From Flavobacteriaceae bacterium (GTDB taxonomy: Bacteria > Bacteroidota > Bacteroidia > Flavobacteriales > Flavobacteriaceae): a DNA stretch of 64,000 nt. Under the pieces are notes generated by a model. That model searched no databases. It worked only from the letters and a program-made list of their open reading frames with translations, and had not been told where the DNA came from. The stretch lies in NCBI GenBank assembly GCA_030148025.1, contig JASBUG010000023.1:186001-250000 (forward strand), in the 5' to 3' direction. Made by a program: the position numbers and the translations under genes. Positions 25,248 to 34,205 of the stretch are shown here, one piece after another (position 1 is the first letter of the stretch; every line of letters begins with the position of its first letter).

Positions 25248-26515
25248 GCAATTCTCACTTTGTTTTGTGTTACTTTCGATTCGGTTAGCGCAAAGTAAAA
25301 ACTGCCAAAAAGAGTTACTATATAGTAGCTTAAAACTACATAGCTAGCATAGGTCCATATTGCATTTATTCCAAACCAATCGCCAGTAGAGTATATAATA
25401 TAGAAGCCTAAACTACAAAACACTACTTCAAAAAATAAGGCATATTTATGTCTGTCCATTAGGGTGGTATATCCAAAAATTCCAACAAATATTACCAATC
25501 CGTAAATAAGTAGGTCTTGTGATGAAATGTTTCCAAAATTGTAAAACATAAAATACATTAATAGTGTCGTAGCTAATAATTGAAATAAGGACCAGCTCAT
25601 TAAAGCTTTTGACGGTTTACTATCATATTTTTTTAGCTCGTAAGGATTCTCAACAATACTAACTGGAAATTTATCAATTACATCTTTAGGTCTCCATCCT
25701 GTTGGCATAAACCAGATACGTAGTTTGTCTATCCAATTATTGGTTCGCCAAGCATCTTTTATTAAGCGCCATAAGTGTTGAAAGTTTATTAATATAGGAT
25801 TCCATGTAGAAACAGGTTTTAAAACACCATATACAGGAGGAACATCATCCAGCTCTTCTTGAAAGGTTCCAAACATTCTATCCCAAACGCAAAATATAGC
25901 AGCAAGATTTTTATCTATATATACATCATTAATAGCATGATGAACACGATGTTGAGAAGGTGTTACTATAATATATTCTAGAAAGCCTAATTTGCCAATA
26001 TGCTTGGTGTGGTACCAAAATTGCGCAAATAAATGCAGGGGAGCGAGCACAGCAATAACTTTGTTTGGTATGCCAAGTATAGCGGCAGGAATTAATAATA
26101 TAGGGAAATAGCCAATAATATTAGAAATAGTTTGTCTTAGCGCGCATGCTAAATTAAATTCTTCACTAGAATGATGAATAACATGTATGTTCCAGAAAAA
26201 ATTCACTTTATGACATAACCTATGATTCCAATAGCTGGCAAAGTCAATAGCTATAAATGCAAGCACATATACTAACCATGTAGCATTAATTTCAAAAATT
26301 GCCAAATGCTCTAATAAAAACGGATAAGAAACCAAGACTAGAATCAATCCTAAAGAATCTTTTATAATATTGGTTAATCCAGAACTTAAACTAGAAATAG
26401 TATCCATCAAGGTATGTGTTTGTTTCTTAGCAAAATGGCCATAGGCAATTTCAATTAAAACCAGAATCACAAAAGACGGAATAGCATATAATAAAGCATT
26501 AGCGTAGGCTTCCAT
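25244..26515 (-). CDS. sterol desaturase/fatty acid hydroxylase family protein
   Basis: 423-residue inner-membrane di-iron protein. The histidine boxes are HRLCH (near WNHRLCHKVNFFW), HVIHHSSEEFN and SQHRVHHAINDVY, with several membrane helices N-terminal and four more after the catalytic part. It would hydroxylate or desaturate a lipid or alkyl chain; relatives are alkylglycerol monooxygenases and carotenoid or sterol-type hydroxylases. The exact substrate is open. It stands alone; the divergent gene is guaB. Confidence 0.88.
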   Translation of the reverse strand: MEAYANALLYAIPSFVILVLIEIAYGHFAKKQTHTLMDTISSLSSGLTNIIKDSLGLILVLVSYPFLLEHLAIFEINATWLVYVLAFIAIDFASYWNHRLCHKVNFFWNIHVIHHSSEEFNLACALRQTISNIIGYFPILLIPAAILGIPNKVIAVLAPLHLFAQFWYHTKHIGKLGFLEYIIVTPSQHRVHHAINDVYIDKNLAAIFCVWDRMFGTFQEELDDVPPVYGVLKPVSTWNPILINFQHLWRLIKDAWRTNNWIDKLRIWFMPTGWRPKDVIDKFPVSIVENPYELKKYDSKPSKALMSWSLFQLLATTLLMYFMFYNFGNISSQDLLIYGLVIFVGIFGYTTLMDRHKYALFFEVVFCSLGFYIIYSTGDWFGINAIWTYASYVVLSYYIVTLFGSFYFALTESKVTQNKVRIA

Positions 26516-26655
26516 AGTAATGTATAAAGTCTAAAAATAACAATTTATGGGCATTCATAAAAATGTATGTTGTTTATAACAGATGTTTTGTTTTTTATCT
26601 TGAAATTGTATAAATACTTTCACAAACAAAGTGCTATTAAATAAAATAAAAAGCG

Positions 26656-26663
26656 TAGATTTG
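26656..26663 (+). promoter_or_regulatory. guaB promoter -7 element
   Basis: TAGATTTG, 23 bp before the guaB start codon. Confidence 0.6.
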
Positions 26664-26686
26664 CATGCAATTAAAACGTAATTGCA

Positions 26687-28159
26687 ATGATAGCTCATCA
26701 AAACAAAATTGTTGGCGAAGGTCTTACTTATGACGACGTACTTTTAGTCCCAGCATATTCCGAAGTTTTACCACGAGAAGTAAATATTCAAACAAAATTC
26801 ACGCGTAACATTACTATTAACATACCTGTTATTTCAGCAGCTATGGATACGGTTACAGAAAGTAGTATGGCTATTGCTATGGCTCGTGAAGGAGGTATAG
26901 GTGTGTTGCATAAAAACATGACCATTGAGCAACAAGCAATTAAGGTTAGAAAAGTAAAACGTGCTGAAAGCGGAATGATCATCGATCCTGTAACCTTACC
27001 ATTATCTGCTAAGGTAATTGATGCTAAGCAGAGCATGAAAGAGCATAGTATTGGTGGTATTCCAATAGTTGATGATAATGGTAAGTTAAAAGGAATTGTT
27101 ACCAATCGTGATCTACGTTTTGAAAAGAATAATGAAAGAGCAATTACCGAGATCATGACAAGTGAAAATCTTGTAACAGTAAGTGAAGGGACTTCATTAT
27201 TAGATGCTGAAGGTATTTTACAAGAAAATAAAATTGAAAAACTACCAGTAGTTGATGCAGACTATAAATTGGTTGGTTTAATTACGTTTAGAGATATTAC
27301 AAAACTTACGCAAAAACCAATTGCAAATAAAGATAAATACGGTCGTTTACGTGTAGCAGCAGCCATTGGTGTTACTGGCGATGCAGTAGATAGAGCAGCA
27401 GCATTAGTAAATGCAGGTGTAGATGCTATTATTATTGATACCGCTCATGGTCATACTCAAGGTGTGGTTAATGTGCTTAAAGAAGTAAAGGCAAAGTTTC
27501 CTGAATTAGATGTAATAGTTGGTAATATTGCTACGGCTGAAGCTGCAAAATATTTAGTAGCAGCGGGAGCAGATGCTGTAAAAGTTGGAATAGGTCCTGG
27601 TTCTATTTGTACAACTAGAGTAGTAGCTGGTGTTGGATTTCCACAATTTTCTGCAGTACTTGAGGTAGCAGCTGCTATTAAAGGTAGTGGCGTACCAGTA
27701 ATTGCAGATGGAGGTATTCGTTATACAGGTGATATACCCAAAGCTATTGCAGCTGGAGCCGATTGCGTGATGTTAGGCTCGCTGTTAGCAGGAACCAAAG
27801 AGTCACCAGGTGAGACCATTATTTACGAAGGACGAAAGTTTAAATCGTATAGAGGAATGGGATCGGTTGAAGCTATGAAACAAGGTAGTAAGGATCGTTA
27901 TTTCCAGGATGTTGAGGACGATATTAAAAAATTAGTACCAGAAGGTATAGTAGGTCGTGTACCTTATAAAGGTGAACTGTTTGAAAGTATCCACCAGTTT
28001 ATTGGAGGTTTACGTGCAGGAATGGGATATTGTGGCGCTAAGGATATAGAAACCTTAAAGGAAACTGGACGCTTTGTAAAAATTACAGCCTCAGGAATCA
28101 ATGAAAGCCACCCACACGATGTGATGATCACTAAGGAAGCACCTAACTATTCAAGGTAA
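26687..28159 (+). CDS. guaB: inosine-5'-monophosphate dehydrogenase
   Basis: 490 residues, full length. Catalytic TIM barrel interrupted by two CBS domains (about residues 95-205). The catalytic cysteine loop is [17 protein letters not shown] and the flap reads [13 protein letters not shown]-dependent, first committed step of GMP synthesis in the cytosol. It has its own promoter and is separated by a minus-strand gene from the isomerase operon. Confidence 0.98.
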   Translation: MIAHQNKIVGEGLTYDDVLLVPAYSEVLPREVNIQTKFTRNITINIPVISAAMDTVTESSMAIAMAREGGIGVLHKNMTIEQQAIKVRKVKRAESGMIIDPVTLPLSAKVIDAKQSMKEHSIGGIPIVDDNGKLKGIVTNRDLRFEKNNERAITEIMTSENLVTVSEGTSLLDAEGILQENKIEKLPVVDADYKLVGLITFRDITKLTQKPIANKDKYGRLRVAAAIGVTGDAVDRAAALVNAGVDAIIIDTAHGHTQGVVNVLKEVKAKFPELDVIVGNIATAEAAKYLVAAGADAVKVGIGPGSICTTRVVAGVGFPQFSAVLEVAAAIKGSGVPVIADGGIRYTGDIPKAIAAGADCVMLGSLLAGTKESPGETIIYEGRKFKSYRGMGSVEAMKQGSKDRYFQDVEDDIKKLVPEGIVGRVPYKGELFESIHQFIGGLRAGMGYCGAKDIETLKETGRFVKITASGINESHPHDVMITKEAPNYSR

Positions 28160-28206
28160 ATAGTTTACTATATCCTGATTAATTGCCTTCATAGGTTGAA
28201 AAACAA

Positions 28207-28662
28207 TTACTTTTCAGCAACAGAAGTGCCATTTTCAACAAAGTCCTTAAATGCGATCATATATTGCTTTGATTGCTTTTTAAAGGCGCCAGGCATTAAA
28301 AAAAGCATTGCTCGCATAAAGAAATTTCCGGGTTCAAACTCGCTTTCAGAGATCCATTTTGTATGGCCTTCCGGAGTTTCTTTAAAATAGTTTTTTTGCT
28401 CATTATACATGCCTTTGGCACTATAAGAACCATGAAATTCGTCTGGAAAGTTGCGCTTAGATATGGTTTCAATAAGTGTAAACTCACGTTTACCTAACTT
28501 ATAGTTTAATTGCATTTTAGCTCCTACTTCACCTGGAATTCCCGAAATATGCTCGGTAGATACAAGCCCTTTTTGCCAGTGTTTCATATTATCGGTATTA
28601 TCCATTTTACGAATCACTTCTTCACGGGGCTTTTCAATAATAATGTCTACTGAATATTTCAT
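28207..28662 (-). CDS. SRPBCC (START-like) family protein
   Basis: 151-residue cytosolic protein with the polyketide-cyclase/START fold: N-terminal strand MKYSVDIIIEKPREEVIRKM, the middle MKHWQKGLVS and the C-terminal helix AFKKQSKQYMIAFKDFVE. It would bind a hydrophobic ligand; none is known. It lies alone between guaB and the parvulin operon on the opposite strand. Confidence 0.82.
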   Translation of the reverse strand: MKYSVDIIIEKPREEVIRKMDNTDNMKHWQKGLVSTEHISGIPGEVGAKMQLNYKLGKREFTLIETISKRNFPDEFHGSYSAKGMYNEQKNYFKETPEGHTKWISESEFEPGNFFMRAMLFLMPGAFKKQSKQYMIAFKDFVENGTSVAEK

Positions 28663-28787
28663 GATGTATAGTGTTTTGCTATTAAAGATAATCTAGAAAA
28701 TTTATTTATAAAAATATAGTCGTTGTGATGTACTAATGTGTGTTGTTTATCGTTGTACTAATTACTTGTTTTATAGTTGAATTGTAT

Positions 28788-28795
28788 TATTTTTG
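28788..28795 (+). promoter_or_regulatory. -7 element of the parvulin operon
   Basis: TATTTTTG. It overlaps the 5' end of the longest possible reading frame (28793), which shows that the true start is the ATG at 28823. Confidence 0.6.
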
Positions 28796-28822
28796 CTTCA
28801 ATCGAAAAAAAGCCCATATCTT

Positions 28823-30766
28823 ATGAAAACGTACATTATTTCAGCATGTTTAGCGCTGTTTTTTATTTCTTTTAGTAATGCGCAGGTTAAAGGCAGTGAG
28901 GTTCTTTTTACTGTTGGAGAATCGCCTGTATATGCTTCAGAATTTTTAAGAGTATACCATAAGAATTTAGATATTATAAAAGACGAATCTCAAAAAGATA
29001 TTGATGAGTATTTTAAGCTATTTCTTAATTACAAACTAAAGCTGGCAGAAGCCAAAGAGTTAGGTTACCATAAAAAGCCAAAGTATGTAAGAGAGTTAAA
29101 TGGCTATAAAAAGCAACTTGCCAAAAACTATTTAACAGATCATGAGGTAACAGAAGCTTTAGTGAGAGAAGCACATGATAGAGTATCGCACGATGTTTGG
29201 GCGCAGCACATTTTAGTGAAGATGAACCCTTCGAAAAAAGATACTTTAGTAACTTATAATAATCTTTTAAAACTTCGTGAAAAATTGAAGAATGAAGACT
29301 TTGCTACTGTGCAAAAAGAGTTGCATGATGGTAATTCTGTTTTGGTAGAAGATCTTGGTTATTTCTCTGGTTTTAAAATGGTTTACGATTTTGAAAGTAT
29401 GGCTTTCAATACAAAGGTAGGTGAGGTGTCTTTACCTTTTAGAACCCAGTTTGGATTTCATATAGTCAAAACAGTTGATAAAAGAAAGTCGCGTGGCGAA
29501 GTAACTGTGGCTCATATTATGGTTGCTAATAGACAAAATGATTCTACTATTGTTCCAGAGGAACGTATACAAGAAATTAATAAGTTAGTAACTCAAGGAG
29601 AAGATTTCGAATCGTTAGCAAAGCAATTTTCTGATGATAAAAGTTCTTCAGGAAAGGGAGGTAGATTGGCTGCTTTTAAAGGAGGGCAATTAAGCTCTAA
29701 AGAATTTGAAGATGTAGCTTTTAGCTTATCGAATGTTGATGAAGTGTCTAAACCTTTTGAAACTGCGTTTGGATGGCATATTGTTAAGCTTATCGAAAAA
29801 AAACCTGTGGGATCTTTTGAAGAAATGAAATATGAACTGGAGACTATGGTTAGAAAGGATTCTAGGTCAAAACTTATTAATACAGCTCTGCAAAAACGAC
29901 TAAGAAGGCAGTATAATATAAAAAATGATAACCCAGGAAGGGACTATTTTATTTCTGTTTTAAATGAGGAGTTTTATAAGAGAAAATGGATGGTTCCTGA
30001 TGATTTAGATAGATCAAAGACCATATTCACCGTTGGAGATAGAAATTGTACCTATGGACAGTTTGCAAACTTTTTGAAACTTCAACAAAAAGGAACCGAA
30101 AAAAAGAAACCTTTTGCAGCTATAGTAGATGACGCTTTCGAAGTTTTTGTAAATAAGAATGTGCTAGCGTACCACGAAGGAAATTTAGAGAATGAAAATG
30201 AAGAGTTTGCAAATATTTTAACCGAATATAGAGAAGGTTTGCTATTGTTTGATCTTATGGAAAACAAAATATGGAATACTGTAAAATTTGATACAGTAGG
30301 AATTCAAACATATTACGATCAAAACAAACAGAATTACAAACAAAGCAAACGTATTGATGCTGTTGTTGCTACAGCGTCAAAAGAAAAGCACATAAAAACA
30401 GCAAGCCGTTTATTAAAGCAAGGAAATACCACAAAGGCTATTAAAGAAAAATTAAATAGTAATGGAGAGCAAAATGTTATTTTTACTAAGGGAGAAATGA
30501 CAAAAGAACATCAATCGTTGCCGCAGGGTTTTGTTTTTAAAGAAGGGGTTTCAGGCATCTTTCAACATAATAATGCTTATCATGTTGTTAAGGTTAACAA
30601 AATTTTGCCTGAAACTATAAAAACACTTGAAGAAGCACGTGGTTTGGTAATAAGTGATTATCAGGAAATGGTTGAGAAAAAATGGTTGGAAGAACTAAAG
30701 AATAAGCATAAGGTATCAATAAATGATGAAGTGCTATTAAAGATCAAAAGCGAAATCAAAAAGTAG
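28823..30766 (+). CDS. parvulin-type peptidyl-prolyl isomerase, periplasmic
   Basis: 647-residue exported chaperone-isomerase. Signal peptide MKTYIISACLALFFISFSNAQ. Two rotamase domains are visible: VWAQHILVKMNPSK...GFHIVKTVDK (about residues 120-230) and VTVAHIMVANRQND...FGWHIVKLIEK (about 230-335), followed by a C-terminal region with a further degenerate SurA-like part. Outer-membrane protein folding in the periplasm is the expected role. It begins a three-gene isomerase operon and the next gene starts at the base after its stop codon. Confidence 0.9.
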   Translation: MKTYIISACLALFFISFSNAQVKGSEVLFTVGESPVYASEFLRVYHKNLDIIKDESQKDIDEYFKLFLNYKLKLAEAKELGYHKKPKYVRELNGYKKQLAKNYLTDHEVTEALVREAHDRVSHDVWAQHILVKMNPSKKDTLVTYNNLLKLREKLKNEDFATVQKELHDGNSVLVEDLGYFSGFKMVYDFESMAFNTKVGEVSLPFRTQFGFHIVKTVDKRKSRGEVTVAHIMVANRQNDSTIVPEERIQEINKLVTQGEDFESLAKQFSDDKSSSGKGGRLAAFKGGQLSSKEFEDVAFSLSNVDEVSKPFETAFGWHIVKLIEKKPVGSFEEMKYELETMVRKDSRSKLINTALQKRLRRQYNIKNDNPGRDYFISVLNEEFYKRKWMVPDDLDRSKTIFTVGDRNCTYGQFANFLKLQQKGTEKKKPFAAIVDDAFEVFVNKNVLAYHEGNLENENEEFANILTEYREGLLLFDLMENKIWNTVKFDTVGIQTYYDQNKQNYKQSKRIDAVVATASKEKHIKTASRLLKQGNTTKAIKEKLNSNGEQNVIFTKGEMTKEHQSLPQGFVFKEGVSGIFQHNNAYHVVKVNKILPETIKTLEEARGLVISDYQEMVEKKWLEELKNKHKVSINDEVLLKIKSEIKK

Positions 30767-31621
30767 TTGAAATCTAATTATTACATATTAATTCTATTTG
30801 TAATACTTGTCGAGTCTTGTAATTTTATAAAGAAGACTCCAGAAGGCGAAGTTATTGCACGTGTTAATGAATCGTATTTATATAAGAGTGATATAAAAGA
30901 CCTTATAACAGATGAAACTTCGAGAGAAGATAGTATTTTAAGAGTCACCAATTTTATAAATCAGTGGGCAACACAACAATTATTAATAGATGGTGCTCAA
31001 CTTAATTTATCACAAGAAAAACAGGAAGAATTTAATGGTTTGGTAGACCAATATAGGTCGGATCTTTTTATTAAGGCCTATCTTGAAGCTCTTGTAAAAC
31101 GAAGTATAGATACTAGTGTTACATTGGAAGAAGCACAAGAAATTTACAATCGTAATAAAGAAACATTTAAGTTAAATGAAGAACTCATTAAGTTTCGATA
31201 TATTAACGTAAATGAAAATATTGCGGATTTAAATGAAATTGAAACCCGATTTAAGCGCTTCGATTCTATTGATAAAAAAGTACTCGATTCTATCGCGATT
31301 CAATTTAAGTCGTATTCATTAAACGACTCTATTTGGATACGTGCAAATCAGGCAGTTTTAAAAATACCTGTCATAACAGCAGAAAATAAAGAAGAACTGT
31401 TAAAAAAATCTAATTTTATACAACTCAAAGACTCATTAAGTTTATATTTGATGCAAATAAATGAGGTGCTTCTTCGAAACGATACAGCACCAATTGAATT
31501 TGTAATGCCAACTATCAAGCAAATAGTTATAAATAAACGAAAGTTGGAGTTTATAAGAGAATTAGAAAAGGATATAACTAAGGATGCAATTAAAAATAAA
31601 CAATTTGAAATTTTTAACTAA
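30767..31621 (+). CDS. SurA-like periplasmic lipoprotein chaperone
   Basis: 284 residues. The start codon is TTG at 30767, directly after the previous stop. The signal peptide has a lipobox (VESC), so it is membrane-anchored. The N-terminal region EGEVIARVNESYLYKSDIKDLI resembles the SurA N-terminal chaperone segment, but no complete rotamase domain can be seen. It is the middle gene of the parvulin operon and overlaps the next gene start by up to 38 bp, so they are translationally coupled. Confidence 0.8.
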   Translation: MKSNYYILILFVILVESCNFIKKTPEGEVIARVNESYLYKSDIKDLITDETSREDSILRVTNFINQWATQQLLIDGAQLNLSQEKQEEFNGLVDQYRSDLFIKAYLEALVKRSIDTSVTLEEAQEIYNRNKETFKLNEELIKFRYINVNENIADLNEIETRFKRFDSIDKKVLDSIAIQFKSYSLNDSIWIRANQAVLKIPVITAENKEELLKKSNFIQLKDSLSLYLMQINEVLLRNDTAPIEFVMPTIKQIVINKRKLEFIRELEKDITKDAIKNKQFEIFN

Positions 31622-33032
31622 GGTGAAATATTTTGTATTAAGCATGATTATGCTGTCGTCGTTTACCACAATGGCGCAAGAAATTATAGAAGATAAGAAA
31701 GAGGAAAAGGAGGTTAAAAAAAAGATGGATCTTTCTCAACGTGTAAAGCTTGACGGAGTAGCTGCGGTAGTGGGAGATTATGTGGTTTTAGATTCAGATA
31801 TTGATAAGCAATTTGCCCAAATTAAAGCTTCTGGTGGAAATGTAGATGGTATATCGCGTTGTGAAATGTTTGGTAAATTGTTAGAAGATAAGCTGTATAT
31901 GCATCATTCTATTCAAGATAGTATTGAGGTAAATGAAGCCGAAATCAGATCGTATGTTGACCAGCAGATAAATGGTATGGCACAACAAATTGGTTCTGTA
32001 GAAAAACTGGTAGCATACTATAAAAAAGCATCAGAGCAGGAGTTGAGAGACGAAATGTTCGAGATAAATAAGAGCAATAAAATGATTGCTTCGATGCAGA
32101 ATAAAATTATTGATGAGGTAGAAATTACACCAGAAGAGGTTCGTCAGTTTTTTAATAATGAATTAAAAGATGATCCACCAGTATTTGGAACAGAACTAAA
32201 ACTAGCTCAAATAGTTGTGATTCCTGAAACTTCTGAAGAAGAGAAACAAAAAGTAATAAATAGATTAAAAGAGTTTAAGGCTGATGTTATAGAAAATGGC
32301 GCAAGTTTTACTACTAAAGCCGTTTTGTATTCAGATGATACAGGATCTAGATCTAAAGGTGGAAAATACACCCTTAATAGAAAGCGTCCACAAATGGTAA
32401 AAGAGTTCAGAGAGGTGGCATTTTCACTAGAAGAAGGTGAAATATCAGAACCTTTTGAATCACCATTTGGGTATCATATTATTTTTCTTGAAAAAATTAG
32501 AGGGCAGGAATATGATGTAAGACACATTTTATTAAAACCTGAACTTACTGCTGAAGCAATTAACACTGCTAAAGAAAAAATTGAAAACGCTAGAACAAGA
32601 ATTTTAAATAATGAAATAACATTTGCTGATGCAGCCTTAGAAATTAGTGATCAAAAAGAAACAAAGTTTGAAGGCGGGCAAATGCGTCACCCAGAAACTC
32701 AGGATTTTGTTTTTCCATTAACTAGAATTGACCCTGAATTATACGGGCAAGTTCAAGATCTAAAGAATAACGAAATTACACAAGTATTACAATCGCGAGA
32801 TAGAGAGAACGAAGTCATTTTTAAGATCATTACTATTACAGATCGAATTAATGAACATAAAGCTGATTTTGCAAAAGATTATTTAAAAATAAAAGAGTTA
32901 GCGCTACAGAAGAAGCAATTAAAATTAATAGCTGATTGGCAAGAAGAAAAAATCAAAGAAACCTTTATCAAGGTTAATGGTGAGCACCGTGAATGCGATT
33001 TTAACTCAGATTGGCTAAAAAAGGAAAACTAG
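31584..33032 (+). CDS. SurA-like peptidyl-prolyl isomerase
   Basis: 482 residues by the ATG at 31584; a GTG at 31623 directly after the previous stop would give MKYFVLSMIMLSSFTTMAQ, a cleaner signal peptide, so the start is uncertain. The mature protein has a SurA N-terminal domain (KLDGVAAVVGDYVVLDSDIDKQ), rotamase domain 1 (KLAQIVVIPETS...FGYHIIFLEK) and rotamase domain 2 (YDVRHILLKPELT). It would escort outer-membrane proteins to the BAM complex. The MoxR gene follows after 3 bp. Confidence 0.9.
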   Translation: MQLKINNLKFLTKVKYFVLSMIMLSSFTTMAQEIIEDKKEEKEVKKKMDLSQRVKLDGVAAVVGDYVVLDSDIDKQFAQIKASGGNVDGISRCEMFGKLLEDKLYMHHSIQDSIEVNEAEIRSYVDQQINGMAQQIGSVEKLVAYYKKASEQELRDEMFEINKSNKMIASMQNKIIDEVEITPEEVRQFFNNELKDDPPVFGTELKLAQIVVIPETSEEEKQKVINRLKEFKADVIENGASFTTKAVLYSDDTGSRSKGGKYTLNRKRPQMVKEFREVAFSLEEGEISEPFESPFGYHIIFLEKIRGQEYDVRHILLKPELTAEAINTAKEKIENARTRILNNEITFADAALEISDQKETKFEGGQMRHPETQDFVFPLTRIDPELYGQVQDLKNNEITQVLQSRDRENEVIFKIITITDRINEHKADFAKDYLKIKELALQKKQLKLIADWQEEKIKETFIKVNGEHRECDFNSDWLKKEN

Positions 33033-33035
33033 AAT

Positions 33036-33989
33036 ATGTCGGACGTAGCTGCGGTAGAACAACTTGTTTCTAAATACAAAGATCTAAAGACTGAAATAGC
33101 AAAGGTTATTGTTGGTCAAGAAGAAGTCATCAATCAAATTTTAATTTCTGTTTTTTCAGGAGGACACTCACTATTAATAGGTGTTCCTGGTTTAGCAAAA
33201 ACCTTAATGGTTAATACCATAGCACAGGCTTTAGGATTAGATTTTAAACGTATTCAGTTTACTCCCGATTTAATGCCTAGTGATATACTTGGAAGTGAAA
33301 TTCTTGATGAAGACAGACATTTCAAGTTTATTAAGGGACCAATATTTGCTAACATTATTTTAGCAGATGAGATTAACCGTACACCGCCAAAAACACAAGC
33401 AGCACTTCTGGAAGCGATGCAAGAGCGTGCAGTTACAGTAGCTGGACACCATTATAAGTTAGATTTACCATATTTTGTATTAGCAACACAAAATCCAATA
33501 GAACAGGAAGGGACGTATCCGTTACCTGAAGCTCAGTTAGACCGATTTATGTTTGCTATTAATTTGAAGTATCCTTCGTTTGAAGAAGAAGTGCAAGTTG
33601 TTAAGTCTACTACAATAGATGAATTTCCACAAGTAAATTCATTGTTCACAGCACAAGAAATCATCGATTTTCAGCATTTAATTCGCCGTATTCCAGTTGC
33701 AGACAACGTTATAGAATATGCGGTGAGAATGGTTGGAAAAACAAGACCAGATAGTGATGCTGCTACCGATCTGATAAAACAATATATAGATTGGGGTGCT
33801 GGACCAAGAGCCTCACAAAATCTTATATTGGCAGCTAAAACTCATGCTGCAATAAATGGTAAGTTCTCACCAGATATTGAAGATGTACAAGCCGTTTCAA
33901 ATAGTATCTTAAGACATCGAATTATTAAGAACTATAAAGCAGAAGCGGAAGGAATTACCGAAGAAAAAATTATAAAAAGCCTGTTTTAA
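33036..33989 (+). CDS. MoxR family AAA+ ATPase
   Basis: 317 residues. Walker A GVPGLAKT, Walker B NIILADEINR, sensor-type block LATQNPIEQEGTYPLPEAQLDRFMF. MoxR ATPases act as chaperones, often with VWA and DUF58 proteins; none of these partners follows here. It closes the parvulin operon, and the terminator hairpin overlaps its stop codon. Confidence 0.93.
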   Translation: MSDVAAVEQLVSKYKDLKTEIAKVIVGQEEVINQILISVFSGGHSLLIGVPGLAKTLMVNTIAQALGLDFKRIQFTPDLMPSDILGSEILDEDRHFKFIKGPIFANIILADEINRTPPKTQAALLEAMQERAVTVAGHHYKLDLPYFVLATQNPIEQEGTYPLPEAQLDRFMFAINLKYPSFEEEVQVVKSTTIDEFPQVNSLFTAQEIIDFQHLIRRIPVADNVIEYAVRMVGKTRPDSDAATDLIKQYIDWGAGPRASQNLILAAKTHAAINGKFSPDIEDVQAVSNSILRHRIIKNYKAEAEGITEEKIIKSLF

Positions 33990-34002
33990 CAGGCTTTTTT
34001 TT
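33974..34002 (+). terminator. Rho-independent terminator overlapping the MoxR stop codon
   Basis: AAAAAGCCTGTT with its complement AACAGGCTTTTT and a T-run; the stop codon TAA (33987-33989) lies in the loop and descending arm. Confidence 0.85.
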
Positions 34003-34157
34003 ATACCCTAAATTGCTGTTCATTGTTAATTTATTATTTTTTCAATGCTAAAATTATTGATTTGATAAAATATTTGTAATTATTTGCTGTTTTGTTGAAT
34101 TATTTATTGATTTAAGCCGATTTCATTGTATATATTTTAAAATAAATTAAATTTTTG

Positions 34158-34165
34158 TACTTTTG
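34158..34165 (+). promoter_or_regulatory. aconitase promoter -7 element
   Basis: TACTTTTG, 40 bp before the start codon at 34206. The 150 bp before it hold only AT-rich sequence. Confidence 0.55.
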
Positions 34166-34205
34166 CGTGACCTGAAAAGAAATTAAAAATTTAAAATAAA
34201 TACTT

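Noticed and set aside
25153-25347. Plus-strand 64-residue frame at the end of the Cys-rich gene
   Set aside because: Out of frame with the small protein and overlaps the desaturase 3' end; no promoter or family signal.
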